This document shows, in pieces, positions 18,115 through 25,951 of a DNA stretch of 64,000 nucleotides. Made by a program: the position numbers and the translations under genes. The DNA comes from Sphingomonas sp. LY29 (GTDB taxonomy: Bacteria > Pseudomonadota > Alphaproteobacteria > Sphingomonadales > Sphingomonadaceae). The DNA lies in NCBI RefSeq assembly GCF_035593985.1, contig NZ_CP141587.1, positions 124,001-188,000 on the forward strand, given 5' to 3'. Positions within the stretch are counted from its first letter, which is position 1. Every line of letters starts with the position of its first letter. The notes under the pieces are model-generated. The model saw only the letters and a list, made by a program, of their open reading frames with translations, did no database searches and was not told the DNA's origin.

Positions 18115-18542
18115 GCGGCGAGCCGGGCGGCGGTCTCACGGACGAGCGCGATCATGTTGGGGATTCCCTGAGTCCGGTTCGACGACAGCTCGCGGCTAAG
18201 GTCGAACGGCGACAGCAGCGCGGCAATATCGGTGGTCGCCACCTCGGCGGCAGGCTTGTCCTGCACCGCCGTCAGCACAAGCGCCACGACTCCCTTGGTA
18301 ATCGCGGCGTTGCTGTCGGCAAGGAAATGAAGGCGCCCGTCCGGCGTGGTGGTCGGGTAGACCCAAACCGACGCCGAACATCCGCGAACCTTGGTCGCGT
18401 CGGTCTTCAGCGCGTCGGGCATGGGTTCGAGCTTGCGACCCAGATCGATCAGCAGTCGATAGCGGTCGTCGCCGTCGAGAAATTCATACTCGTCGGCAAG
18501 GTCGGCGAGCGAGGGAAGGGAAGGAGCGGGTGCATCGGTCAT
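18111..18542 (-). CDS. sufE: SufE family sulfur-acceptor protein
   Basis: SufE takes persulfide sulfur from the cysteine desulfurase SufS for Fe-S cluster assembly. The 143-residue product keeps the family core: LADEYEFLDGDDRYRLLIDLG near the N-terminus, then the active-site Cys in KVRGCSASVWVYP, and LSPFDLSRELSSNRTQGIPNM towards the end. It lies away from any suf operon, next to the thioesterase gene with a four-base overlap. A housekeeping SufE and a CsdE-like paralogue cannot be separated on sequence alone. Confidence 0.9.
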   Translation of the reverse strand: MTDAPAPSLPSLADLADEYEFLDGDDRYRLLIDLGRKLEPMPDALKTDATKVRGCSASVWVYPTTTPDGRLHFLADSNAAITKGVVALVLTAVQDKPAAEVATTDIAALLSPFDLSRELSSNRTQGIPNMIALVRETAARLAA

Positions 18543-18579
18543 CGCGGCACCGCCTAGCGCGCCGCGCCGCGCCCGTCAC

Positions 18580-18825
18580 CTAGCGGTCGCGAAGCTGCTC
18601 GATCTGGCGCGACAGCGTGTCTTCCTTTTCGACCGCGATACGCTCGAGAACGTGGATGCGCTCCTTCAACTGGCGGACCTCGTCCTTGAGCCGAGCGCTC
18701 TCGGCGCTATCCTCCCGTTGGACGGGCGCGGACGATTGGTTCTGAAGATATTTGTAGCGGCTCTTCATCACCATCGCGAACATGACGATCGCGACGATCG
18801 CAACCGGGATCCATCCACCATTCAC
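18580..18825 (-). CDS. Small PspB-like membrane protein, last gene of psp operon
   Basis: This is an 81-residue protein with one N-terminal membrane helix (GWIPVAIVAIVMFAMVMKSRYKY), then a polar linker and a coiled coil. The coiled coil ends in LKERIHVLERIAVEKEDTL and QIEQLRDR. This tail matches the PspB signature (MRERIQALESILDAE in E. coli PspB). The start overlaps the previous gene by four bases. It probably sits in the inner membrane with the coiled coil in the cytoplasm and takes part in the phage-shock response. It is not canonical PspB because that gene lies at 19861, so the exact role is unknown. Confidence 0.75.
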   Translation of the reverse strand: MNGGWIPVAIVAIVMFAMVMKSRYKYLQNQSSAPVQREDSAESARLKDEVRQLKERIHVLERIAVEKEDTLSRQIEQLRDR

Positions 18826-19121
18826 TGGACCTTGTCTCCTTGCGTCACTCGGGGCGTGCGAAGCGCTTCGATCTGTGCCGCGGTCTCCATACCCTTGTCG
18901 GTGACGATTTGCTCCAGGATTCGTACGCGCTGCTCAAGCCGCTCGGTGTGCGCTGCGTATTGAGCGGCCTTTTCGGCGGTCTGGTTGCCCAGCAACTCGA
19001 GTTCGCGCTCGCGAAATTTGAGGCGGCGTTTGTACATGTCACCGATGATCCCGAAGATGACGGGGATTCCGACGACAATCATGAAGAAGCCCAGGACGAA
19101 GAAGCCGGTGCTGCCGTCCAT
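18822..19121 (-). CDS. Small PspB-like membrane protein, psp operon
   Basis: This is a 99-residue protein with an N-terminal membrane segment (FFVLGFFMIVVGIPVIFGIIGDM). A charged coiled coil follows (YKRRLKFRERELELL, then AQYAAHTERLEQRVRIL). The signature block EQIVTDKGMETAAQIEALR parallels those in its neighbours and in PspC's tail. It starts one base inside the end of the gene at 19121 and overlaps the next gene by four bases, so the set is co-translated. By position and pattern it is a PspB paralogue or a partner in the membrane Psp complex. No enzymatic motif is seen. Confidence 0.75.
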   Translation of the reverse strand: MDGSTGFFVLGFFMIVVGIPVIFGIIGDMYKRRLKFRERELELLGNQTAEKAAQYAAHTERLEQRVRILEQIVTDKGMETAAQIEALRTPRVTQGDKVQ

Positions 19122-19456
19122 CAGGCGTTCCCTTCCTTGTCGAACGCCAGGCGGTCGATTTCCTGCGCCAATAGCGACGGGCGATCCGTGACGATCCGCT
19201 CGATCGTCTCCATGCGGTCCTTGATCGATCCAATCTCGGCGCGAAGCTGCGCATTCTCGCTCGTCAGCAATTTAATCCGCTCGGCCGCTTCCTGGTCGGT
19301 CTTGGGGTGAAGTGCCTGCCCCCAGGCCCCGTCGAGCGGATAACCGTTCTTGATGCGAAGCCAGGTGGTGATCACCCAGCCGAAGACGCCGGCAACGACG
19401 ATGACGGAGATCATCGGGAAAGATTCGGTAGGGAAGGTGAACTTGTCGGGTTCCAT
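19121..19456 (-). CDS. Small PspB-like membrane protein, psp operon
   Basis: This is a 111-residue protein. After about 13 polar residues comes one membrane helix (MISVIVVAGVFGWVITTWL). A linker (NGYPLDGAWGQALHPKTDQE) follows, then a coiled coil with IKDRMETIERIVTDRPSLL and AQEIDRLAFD. The ERIVTD core and the Q/E-I-x-x-L ending repeat in its neighbours. It lies 15 bases after pspC. It is likely an additional inner-membrane sensor or adaptor of the Psp response; I know no experimental name for it. Confidence 0.75.
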   Translation of the reverse strand: MEPDKFTFPTESFPMISVIVVAGVFGWVITTWLRIKNGYPLDGAWGQALHPKTDQEAAERIKLLTSENAQLRAEIGSIKDRMETIERIVTDRPSLLAQEIDRLAFDKEGNA

Positions 19457-19471
19457 CGCTCGACCCCTCGT

Positions 19472-19861
19472 TTAGCGAAGTTGCTCGATCTCGCGCGCGA
19501 GACTGCGGTTCTCGGTGGTGACGAAATATTCGACGTCCGCGAGGCGGCGATCGATCTCGCGCATCCGGCTGCGGATCTCCGCGGCCGAGCGCGAAGGGGA
19601 GGCGCGAACGCCCTGCCAGAATTTCTGCTGGTCGCGGTCGCCCTCGGCCAGTTCGAGCGGCTTGTTCGGCGCCACCACCGCAGTGATAAAGTAGAGCGGC
19701 AGCGTCATGCCGCCCGACAGCAGGACCGATGCGAAGAACATGATGCGCGTCAGCGTCACGTCCATGCCGGCATAGTCGGCGATGCCCGCGCAGACCCCGA
19801 ACAACTTGCCGTTGCGGCGGTCTTTGTAAAAGCGGGTGCGGAACGGAGGCTGGGTGGACAT
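19472..19861 (-). CDS. pspC: Phage shock protein C with added C-terminal coiled coil
   Basis: PspC is an inner-membrane stress sensor that works with PspB to relieve PspA inhibition of PspF. The 129-residue product starts with the PspC domain (FYKDRRNGKLFGVCAGIADY, then MDVTLTRIMFFAS and a second hydrophobic segment). After about residue 75 a coiled-coil tail follows with MREIDRRLADVEYFVTT and SLAREIEQLR, echoing the PspB-like signature of the neighbours. Its start shares one base with the pspB stop (TAATG). The fold call is firm; the tail's function is inference. Confidence 0.93.
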   Translation of the reverse strand: MSTQPPFRTRFYKDRRNGKLFGVCAGIADYAGMDVTLTRIMFFASVLLSGGMTLPLYFITAVVAPNKPLELAEGDRDQQKFWQGVRASPSRSAAEIRSRMREIDRRLADVEYFVTTENRSLAREIEQLR

Positions 19862-20139
19862 TAGCGGTCACTCCCCGAGAGCATGCGGCTGCGAAGCGCG
19901 TTGAGTTCGTCGTCCGCGCCTGGAAGGCAGGACTGACGCCAGTTGGGGTTTTCGGCGCTCATGATGCGCTCGATCGTGCACATCCGGTCGTCGAGGCGCC
20001 GCGAAAGCTCGTAAAGGTCATCGAGCAGTTTCTCGTCGGACCCGGTCAGCGTTTTCGCCGTCTTCCACTTGGTGATGTAGTGAAACAGGATGATCGGGAA
20101 GGCGATGAAAATGCCTACGATCGCAACAACGTCTTCCAT
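19861..20139 (-). CDS. pspB: Phage shock protein B
   Basis: This 92-residue protein has an N-terminal membrane helix (VVAIVGIFIAFPIILFHYI) and a cytoplasmic coiled coil. Its diagnostic segment RMCTIERIMSAENPNWRQ is close to E. coli PspB (DAEHPNWRDR). An extension of about 22 residues follows (LPGADDELNALRSRM). PspB and PspC form the membrane receptor of the phage-shock response. The gene abuts pspA with no gap and overlaps pspC by one base. Confidence 0.9.
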   Translation of the reverse strand: MEDVVAIVGIFIAFPIILFHYITKWKTAKTLTGSDEKLLDDLYELSRRLDDRMCTIERIMSAENPNWRQSCLPGADDELNALRSRMLSGSDR

Positions 20140-20808
20140 TTACGCCCCCTTAGATTTCATTGCGGCCTTCATGGCCTCCAGTTCGGCATCGACCTTCTCA
20201 TTGGCGCGAAGGTCGGAGATTTCTTCCTCGAGGCTGCGCGGCCCGGTCATGCCGAGCGCATCCGCACGGCCCTCGGCAAAGTCGGCGCGCCGTTCAAGCA
20301 GTTCGAACTTTGAAAAGGCATCGTCGGTCCGCCCGCCGTGCAGCAATTCGCTGGTGCGGGCGCGCGTGACGGCGCTTTCGATCCGCGACGCGATCTGGTT
20401 CTGTCGCGACCGCGCTTCACGAAGCTTCCCCTGCAGCTTGGCGATGTCGATCTCGTAGGTCTTGAGCGTTTCCTCGATCGTGCCGAGTTCGGCGCGAAGG
20501 CCTTCGGCCATGTCGGCCGCCTTCTGCCGTTCGATCAGCGCCGCCTTGGCGAGATCCTCGCGGTCTTTCGACAGCGCGAGTTCGGCCTTTTCGGTCCAGC
20601 TTTCCTGCAGCTGATCGAGCCGACCCAGCGCGCGACGCATTTCCTTGCCGTCGGCGATCGAGCGCGCGGCGGAGGCGCGAACCTCGACCAGCGTTTCTTC
20701 CATTTCGAGAATGATCATGCGGATCATCCGCGCCGGATCTTCGGCACGGTCGAGCAGCTCGGTCATGTTGGCTGCGAAAATGTCCCGAGTTCGGGAAAAG
20801 ATACCCAT
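20140..20808 (-). CDS. pspA: Phage shock protein A
   Basis: PspA is an ESCRT-III-like peripheral membrane protein that protects membranes under stress and holds PspF inactive in resting cells. The 222-residue product is almost entirely helical coiled coil. It starts with GIFSRTRDIFAANMTELLDRAEDPARMIRMII, a PspA hallmark, and contains the family motif in ALIERQKAADMAEGLRAEL. The end, GPRSLEEEISDLRANEKVDAELEAMKAAM, is also typical. ATG 20808 has GGAG eight bases upstream and follows a sigma-54 promoter. It is the first gene of a six-gene unit. Confidence 0.96.
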   Translation of the reverse strand: MGIFSRTRDIFAANMTELLDRAEDPARMIRMIILEMEETLVEVRASAARSIADGKEMRRALGRLDQLQESWTEKAELALSKDREDLAKAALIERQKAADMAEGLRAELGTIEETLKTYEIDIAKLQGKLREARSRQNQIASRIESAVTRARTSELLHGGRTDDAFSKFELLERRADFAEGRADALGMTGPRSLEEEISDLRANEKVDAELEAMKAAMKSKGA

Positions 20809-20847
20809 TGAGCACTCCAGATTGATGGCCCTGTTGGAATTTACAGA

Positions 20848-20864
20848 AGCAGGGATCGTGCCAA
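20848..20864 (-). promoter_or_regulatory. Sigma-54 promoter of the psp operon
   Basis: Read on the minus strand, TTGGCACGATCCCTGCT matches the -24/-12 consensus YTGGCACGrNNNTTGCW at all informative positions but one. GG and GC have correct spacing. It lies about 40 bases before the pspA start, and the divergent gene encodes the sigma-54 activator PspF. Confidence 0.85.
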
Positions 20865-20965
20865 AAATTCGATAGCGTCAGATATCCCGCATTTCCCGCC
20901 ATTTTCGACGAACGGCGGAGCGATAATAGTTGCCAGATGGTGGGATTTGCCACCACATGTTGGGC

Positions 20966-22027
20966 ATGGAGCGCACCACTCAATTCGTCGGCCAAAGCCT
21001 TGCCTTTCTCGACGCCGTCGAGCGGGCGAGCAGGGCCGCTCCGCTCAATCGCCCGGTGCTGGTGATTGGCGAGCGTGGCACCGGCAAGGAACTGATCGCG
21101 GAGCGCCTTCATCACCTGTCGCAGCGCTGGGCGGGGCCGCTGGTGACGATGAACTGCGCCGCCTTGCCCGAGAATCTGATCGAAGCCGAATTGTTCGGGC
21201 ATGAGGCGGGCAGCTTCACCGGCGCCGCGAAAACCCGACACGGCCGGTTCGAGGAGGCCGACGGCGGCACCCTCTTCCTCGACGAACTCGCGACCCTTTC
21301 GTCACCGGCACAGGACCGCCTGCTTCGCGCGGTCGAATATGGCGAAGTCACCCGCATCGGCGCGTCGAAGCCGATCCAGGTCGACGTTCGCATCGTCGCT
21401 GCGACGAATGAGCACCTTCCGCGGCTCGTCGAAGAGGGCCGCTTCCGCGCCGATCTTTTGGATCGATTGTCGTTCGAAGTCGTCACTCTTCCCCCGCTCA
21501 GGGTGCGAAAGGGGGACATTGTCCTTCTTGCCGAGCATTTCGGTAGGCGCATGGCGGTCGAGCTCGAATGGTCCAACTGGCCCGGCTTCTCTGCCCAGGC
21601 ACAGGACGCGATGGAGAATTATCGCTGGCCGGGGAATGTCCGCGAGCTTCGCAACGCGGTCGAACGCGCCGTCTATCGGCACGAGAATCCCGAGCGCGAG
21701 ATCGAGCAGCTTCAGTTTGATCCATTCAGTTCGCCATGGGCGCTGACCGAAGCGCCGGAAGCTGGCGGTTCGCAAGCGCCGGTATCGACGCCGTCACCGT
21801 CAGCTGCCGCAGTTTCAGAGGAAGGGCCTCCGGTCCCCGCCTCGGGCACGACAACTACCGACGACTTCCGGGCCGCTGTCTCGAATTATGAGAAGGCGCT
21901 GCTGGAGGACGCGTTGTCGCGCAATCGCTTCAACCAGCGCGCGACCGCCGCTGCGCTCGGACTGAGTTACGACCAGCTTCGCCACGCCCTGAAGCGGCAC
22001 AAGTTGCTCGATGCAGGCGGTGCGTGA
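20966..22027 (+). CDS. pspF: Sigma-54-dependent activator PspF
   Basis: PspF is the AAA+ enhancer-binding protein that switches on the psp operon. The 353-residue product lacks an N-terminal sensor domain, as E. coli PspF does. It has Walker A GERGTGKEL, the sigma-54 contact loop as GSFTGA (GAFTGA in most), Walker B GGTLFLDELATL, the arginine segment RFRADLLDRL and WPGNVRELRN. A Pro/Ser/Thr-rich linker of about 35 residues leads to the DNA-binding helix-turn-helix (NQRATAAALGLSYDQLRHALKRH). It diverges from pspA. ATG 20966 gives the family start; 20957 is an alternative and neither has a clear ribosome site. Confidence 0.94.
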   Translation: MERTTQFVGQSLAFLDAVERASRAAPLNRPVLVIGERGTGKELIAERLHHLSQRWAGPLVTMNCAALPENLIEAELFGHEAGSFTGAAKTRHGRFEEADGGTLFLDELATLSSPAQDRLLRAVEYGEVTRIGASKPIQVDVRIVAATNEHLPRLVEEGRFRADLLDRLSFEVVTLPPLRVRKGDIVLLAEHFGRRMAVELEWSNWPGFSAQAQDAMENYRWPGNVRELRNAVERAVYRHENPEREIEQLQFDPFSSPWALTEAPEAGGSQAPVSTPSPSAAAVSEEGPPVPASGTTTTDDFRAAVSNYEKALLEDALSRNRFNQRATAAALGLSYDQLRHALKRHKLLDAGGA

Positions 22028-22108
22028 GCGCCGCCTTCGTTGACTTGCAACAGGCGACGCCTAGGGGCGTTAAATCAACGAACATCCACGCCATCAAGGA
22101 GCGACGCC

Positions 22109-22717
22109 ATGGCCTTTTCCGTCCCCGACCTACCTTATGATTATGGTGCGCTTGCCCCGACGATCGATGAAGCGACGATGAAGCTGCATCATGACAAGCA
22201 CCACCAGGCTTATGTCGACAAGCTCAACGACGCGGTGAAGGCCGATTCCTCGCTCGAGGGGAAGGACCTGGAAGATATTCTCGCGTCGATTTCGTCGCAG
22301 CCGGCCGCGGTCCGCAACAACGGTGGTGGTCACTGGAACCACAGCTTTTTCTGGGAAACGATGAAGCCGGGCGGCGGACAGCCATCGGGCGCACTTGCGG
22401 AAGCGATCGACAAGACCTTTGGCTCGCTCGACGCGATGAAGGAAAAGTTCAACGCTGCGGGCGTCGGCCAGTTCGGTTCGGGGTGGGTCTGGCTCGTCGC
22501 GGGCGAGGGCGGTGCCCTGGAAATCGTCGCGACGCCGAACCAGGACAATCCGCTAATGGATGTCGTTTCCTCGAACGGTACGCCGATCTTGGGCAACGAC
22601 GTGTGGGAACACGCCTACTACCTCACCTACAACAATCGCCGTCCCGACTATCTCAAGGCGTGGTGGGACGTGGTGAATTGGGACAAGGCCAGCGAGCGGT
22701 ACGACGCCGCCAAGTAA
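22109..22717 (+). CDS. Superoxide dismutase, Fe/Mn family (Mn-type metal signature)
   Basis: It converts superoxide to oxygen and hydrogen peroxide. The 202-residue product has the four metal ligands His27 ([11 protein letters not shown]), His78 (HWNHSFFW), Asp164 and His168 (DVWEHAY). Residue 74 is Gly and residue 145 is Gln in PNQDNPLM. That is the arrangement of Mn-type enzymes, while Fe-type enzymes carry Gln at the first site. Many sphingomonad proteins of this kind are nevertheless labelled sodB, and cambialistic use is possible. AAGGAG seven bases before ATG 22109 fixes the start. It converges on the ABC permease gene with three bases between. Confidence 0.94.
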   Translation: MAFSVPDLPYDYGALAPTIDEATMKLHHDKHHQAYVDKLNDAVKADSSLEGKDLEDILASISSQPAAVRNNGGGHWNHSFFWETMKPGGGQPSGALAEAIDKTFGSLDAMKEKFNAAGVGQFGSGWVWLVAGEGGALEIVATPNQDNPLMDVVSSNGTPILGNDVWEHAYYLTYNNRRPDYLKAWWDVVNWDKASERYDAAK

Positions 22718-22720
22718 GGC

Positions 22721-23482
22721 CTAGCTCTTCAGGCGATATCCCGTCCTGAAGATCCAGACGATGGCGGCGAGCGGCAACAGGATCGCCGCCGCCATCACGG
22801 CCACGCTGGCCGCCAGTGGTACGTCGGCGTGACTGAAGAAGGTCCAGCGGAACCCCGACACGAGATAAAGGATCGGGTTGAGGTGGGTGACCGTCTTCCA
22901 CGGCTCCCCGATCGCCTCGATCGAATAGAAGACCCCGCCGAGAAAGGTCAGGGGCGTGACGACGAGCAGCGGGATCACCTGCAACTGCTCGAAATTCTTC
23001 GCCCAGATGCCGATTGCAAAGCCCAGCAAGCAGAAACCGGCCGAAATCGCGATGAGCGACAGCAGCATCAGGATTGGATGGTCGATGCGCACGTCGACTA
23101 GCAATGCGGCGGTGGCGAGCGTCACGAGGGCAAGGACGACGCTCTTCGTCACGGCGGCACCAACATAAGCGAGCGTCGTCTCCAGCGGCGAAATCGGGGC
23201 TGAAAGCGTTTCGTAGATCGTGCCCGTAAACTTTGGAAAGAAAATGCCAAAACTGGCATTGAAGATCGACTGGGTCAGGATCGACAGCATGATCAGGCCC
23301 GGCACGATGAAGCTACCGTAGCCGACGCCGCCCATTGACGTCATCCGGCCGCCGATCGCGGTCCCGAACACGAGGAAATAGAGCGAGGTCGTGATGACCG
23401 GCGCGACCAGGCTTTGCCACAGGGTGCGACGCGCTCGCGCCATCTCGAACGCGTAGATTGCGCCAACGCCGTTCAAATTCAT
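22721..23482 (-). CDS. ABC-2 type transporter permease
   Basis: This is a 253-residue inner-membrane protein with six hydrophobic segments and the ABC-2 permease pattern, including [19 protein letters not shown] before the third segment and a C-terminal [16 protein letters not shown]. The start overlaps the ATPase gene by four bases, so the two form one exporter. The family exports drugs, polysaccharides or lipids; YadH-like half-transporters are the nearest relatives I recognise. It is the last gene of a six-gene overlapping chain that begins with dapF. Confidence 0.9.
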   Translation of the reverse strand: MNLNGVGAIYAFEMARARRTLWQSLVAPVITTSLYFLVFGTAIGGRMTSMGGVGYGSFIVPGLIMLSILTQSIFNASFGIFFPKFTGTIYETLSAPISPLETTLAYVGAAVTKSVVLALVTLATAALLVDVRIDHPILMLLSLIAISAGFCLLGFAIGIWAKNFEQLQVIPLLVVTPLTFLGGVFYSIEAIGEPWKTVTHLNPILYLVSGFRWTFFSHADVPLAASVAVMAAAILLPLAAIVWIFRTGYRLKS

Positions 23483-24420
23483 GCCGCATCCTCCGAACTG
23501 CCGTGGACCAGCGACACGAAGATATCCTCGAGGCTGGACTGCTGCGTCGACAGGTCCTTGTAGCCGACGCCAAGCTCGTCGAGCTTGCGCATCAGGCCGC
23601 TGATCCCGGTCTGGTCGGCGTGGCTGTCGAAGCGGTAGCAGAGCGTGTGGCCGTCATCTTCGAGCGCCGGCTGCCACGTTTCCAGTCCGGCCGGCAACGC
23701 CGGCAGGGCGGGATCGAGTGCGATCTTGAGCGTCTTCTTGCCCATCTGCTTCATCAGGGCCGACGTGTCGCCAAGCGCGACCAGTTCGCCCTTGCGGATG
23801 ACGCCCACGCGGTCGGCCATTTCCTCGGCTTCTTCGATGTAGTGGGTCGTCAGGATGATCGTCGTCCCGTCGGCGCGAAGCTTGCGCACCAATTCCCACA
23901 TGTCGCGGCGAAGTTCGACGTCGACGCCCGCGGTGGGCTCATCGAGAAACAGGATCGCCGGCTCGTGGCTGAGCGCTTTGGCGATCATCACCCGGCGTTT
24001 CATGCCGCCCGACAATTCCATCATCCGCGCTTTGCGCTTGTCCCACAGTGTGAGGCGGCGAAGGATATCCTCGATCTTGGCGTCGTCGCGCGGCTTGCCG
24101 AACAGGCCGCGCGAAAAGCGGACGGTGTCCCACACGGTTTCGAACGCGTCGGTGGTCAGTTCCTGCGGTACCAGGCCGATCATCGAGCGCGCTGCGCGGT
24201 AATCGGTCTGATTGTCGTGGCCGCCAATGTGGATCGTGCCGCCCGTGGGCGTGACAATCCCGCAGACGATCGAGATCAAGGTCGTCTTTCCCGCGCCGTT
24301 GGGCCCTAGCAGAGCAAGGATTTCCCCGCGCCGGATGTCGAGGTCGACACCCTTGAGCGCTTGCACGCCCCCGGCGTAGCTCTTGGTCAGACCCTCGATG
24401 CGGATGACAGGTTCGTTCAA
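23479..24420 (-). CDS. ABC transporter ATP-binding protein
   Basis: This 313-residue ATPase partners with the permease at 22721. Walker A is GPNGAGKTT, the signature is LSGGMKRR, Walker B is [12 protein letters not shown], and the H-loop His is in [13 protein letters not shown]-terminal extension of about 80 residues is typical of CcmA/YadG-type ATPases. No ATG fits. TTG 24420 overlaps the yciB stop by four bases and puts the protein start ([15 protein letters not shown]) at the usual distance from Walker A. Confidence 0.92.
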   Translation of the reverse strand: MNEPVIRIEGLTKSYAGGVQALKGVDLDIRRGEILALLGPNGAGKTTLISIVCGIVTPTGGTIHIGGHDNQTDYRAARSMIGLVPQELTTDAFETVWDTVRFSRGLFGKPRDDAKIEDILRRLTLWDKRKARMMELSGGMKRRVMIAKALSHEPAILFLDEPTAGVDVELRRDMWELVRKLRADGTTIILTTHYIEEAEEMADRVGVIRKGELVALGDTSALMKQMGKKTLKIALDPALPALPAGLETWQPALEDDGHTLCYRFDSHADQTGISGLMRKLDELGVGYKDLSTQQSSLEDIFVSLVHGSSEDAA

Positions 24421-25040
24421 TCGATTGGTCCCGGTTCGGCGGCAGCCTTCTCTTCGGTCGTCAGACCGTGGCGGATCAGCATTGGCACGTTGGCGAAGGC
24501 GAAGAGCAGGGTGGCGGGAATGGCGCCCCACAGCTTGAAACCAATCCAGAAGTCGGTGGTCGAATTGCGCCACACGATCTCGTTGACGACGGCCATGACC
24601 GCGAAGAAGATCGCCCAGTTGCGCGTCAGCTTGCGCCAACCGTCCTCGTCGAGGCCGGGATAGGCGCTGCCAAGCACGGATTTCAGCAGCGATCGCCCGG
24701 TGAGCAAACCGAATGTTAGCAGGGCAGCGACGAGGCCGTAATAGATGGTCGGCTTGACCTTGATGAAGGTCTCGTTGTGAAGCCAGATCGTCAGCCCGCC
24801 GAGCACGACCACCATCACGCCCGAGAATAGGAGCAGGGGCGAGATGTGTTTGAACCGCACTGCCGAATAGACGAGCGCGGCCATCATCGCCGCCATGAAG
24901 GCGCCAGTCGCCACAAACACCTTGATCGGGCCGGGGACGGGGGCGAGGAAGTTGACGACGAAGAAGACCAGCAGCGGTCCGATATCGATCAGCAGGCGCG
25001 ACATGCCGCCGGGTTCCTGCTTGGCGGGAGTCTCGCTCAC
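24417..25040 (-). CDS. yciB: YciB/IspZ family inner-membrane septation protein
   Basis: This 207-residue protein has about five or six membrane segments and the YciB core: [14 protein letters not shown] near the N-terminus, [20 protein letters not shown] in the middle, then [20 protein letters not shown] and [11 protein letters not shown]. The family affects septum and envelope synthesis; the mechanism is unclear. It overlaps ftsY and the ABC ATPase gene by four bases each, which places it in the dapF-mtaB-ftsY chain. Confidence 0.9.
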   Translation of the reverse strand: MSETPAKQEPGGMSRLLIDIGPLLVFFVVNFLAPVPGPIKVFVATGAFMAAMMAALVYSAVRFKHISPLLLFSGVMVVVLGGLTIWLHNETFIKVKPTIYYGLVAALLTFGLLTGRSLLKSVLGSAYPGLDEDGWRKLTRNWAIFFAVMAVVNEIVWRNSTTDFWIGFKLWGAIPATLLFAFANVPMLIRHGLTTEEKAAAEPGPID

Positions 25041-25951
25041 TGGCCGAGCCCCGCGATGGCGCGGGCGACGGCGCGGGGGTCGAACGGGCGCAGGTCGTCG
25101 ACGCCTTCGCCGACGCCGATCGCATGGATCGGCAGACCGAAACGTTCGGCCGCTGCCACGAGGACGCCGCCGCGCGCCGTCCCGTCGAGCTTGGTCATGA
25201 TAAGGCCGGTCACCCCAGCACTCTCCTTGAACACTTCAATCTGGTTGAGGCCATTCTGGCCCGTCGTCGCATCGAGCACCAACAGGATGTCGTGCGGCGA
25301 CTCCGGATTGATCCGCCCTAGGACGCGCCGGACCTTCGACAGTTCCTCCATCAGGTGCGCCTTGTTCTGAAGCCGACCCGCGGTATCGACGATCAGCGCG
25401 TCGATACCGGTGGCGGTGGCTTGCTTGACGGCGTCGAAGACGATCCCGGCAGCGTCGCCGCCTTCCTTGCCTGACATGACCGGCGCGCCGATGCGTGTTC
25501 CCCAGATCTTGAGTTGCTCGATCGCCGCGGCGCGAAAGGTGTCGCCCGCCGCCAGCATGACGCCATAGTCCTGCTCTTTCAGCAGGTGACCGATCTTGCC
25601 GATGGTCGTGGTCTTCCCCGATCCGTTGACGCCGATCACCAAGATGACATGCGGCCGCGGGAAGCCCCAGATGTCGAGCGGGCGTGCCACCGGCGCGAGG
25701 ATCTTCTCAATCTCTTCGGCCAGGATCGTGCGCAGCCCGCGTTCGTCGAGTTGCTCGAACCGGCGCGCGGCGATGGCATTGCGAATCCGCTTCGACGCTT
25801 CGGGGCCGAGGTCGGAGGCGATCAGCGCCTCTTCGATGTCGTCGAGGGTCGAGGTATCTAGCGCCGCCTTGGTCGCGAGTCCGCCGATATTCTCTCCCAA
25901 ACGATCCGCGGTCTTCTTGAAGCCGCCTGTCAGGCGGTCGATCCAACTCAT
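25037..25951 (-). CDS. ftsY: Signal recognition particle receptor FtsY
   Basis: FtsY receives ribosome-Ffh complexes at the membrane. The 304-residue product has the N domain (about 1-85) and the G domain: G1 [13 protein letters not shown], the insertion-box region [12 protein letters not shown]3 [10 protein letters not shown]4 [10 protein letters not shown], and a closing [13 protein letters not shown]. The long acidic A domain found in E. coli is absent, as is usual in alphaproteobacteria. Its partner ffh is at 28687. Four-base overlaps join it to mtaB and yciB. Confidence 0.97.
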   Translation of the reverse strand: MSWIDRLTGGFKKTADRLGENIGGLATKAALDTSTLDDIEEALIASDLGPEASKRIRNAIAARRFEQLDERGLRTILAEEIEKILAPVARPLDIWGFPRPHVILVIGVNGSGKTTTIGKIGHLLKEQDYGVMLAAGDTFRAAAIEQLKIWGTRIGAPVMSGKEGGDAAGIVFDAVKQATATGIDALIVDTAGRLQNKAHLMEELSKVRRVLGRINPESPHDILLVLDATTGQNGLNQIEVFKESAGVTGLIMTKLDGTARGGVLVAAAERFGLPIHAIGVGEGVDDLRPFDPRAVARAIAGLGQ

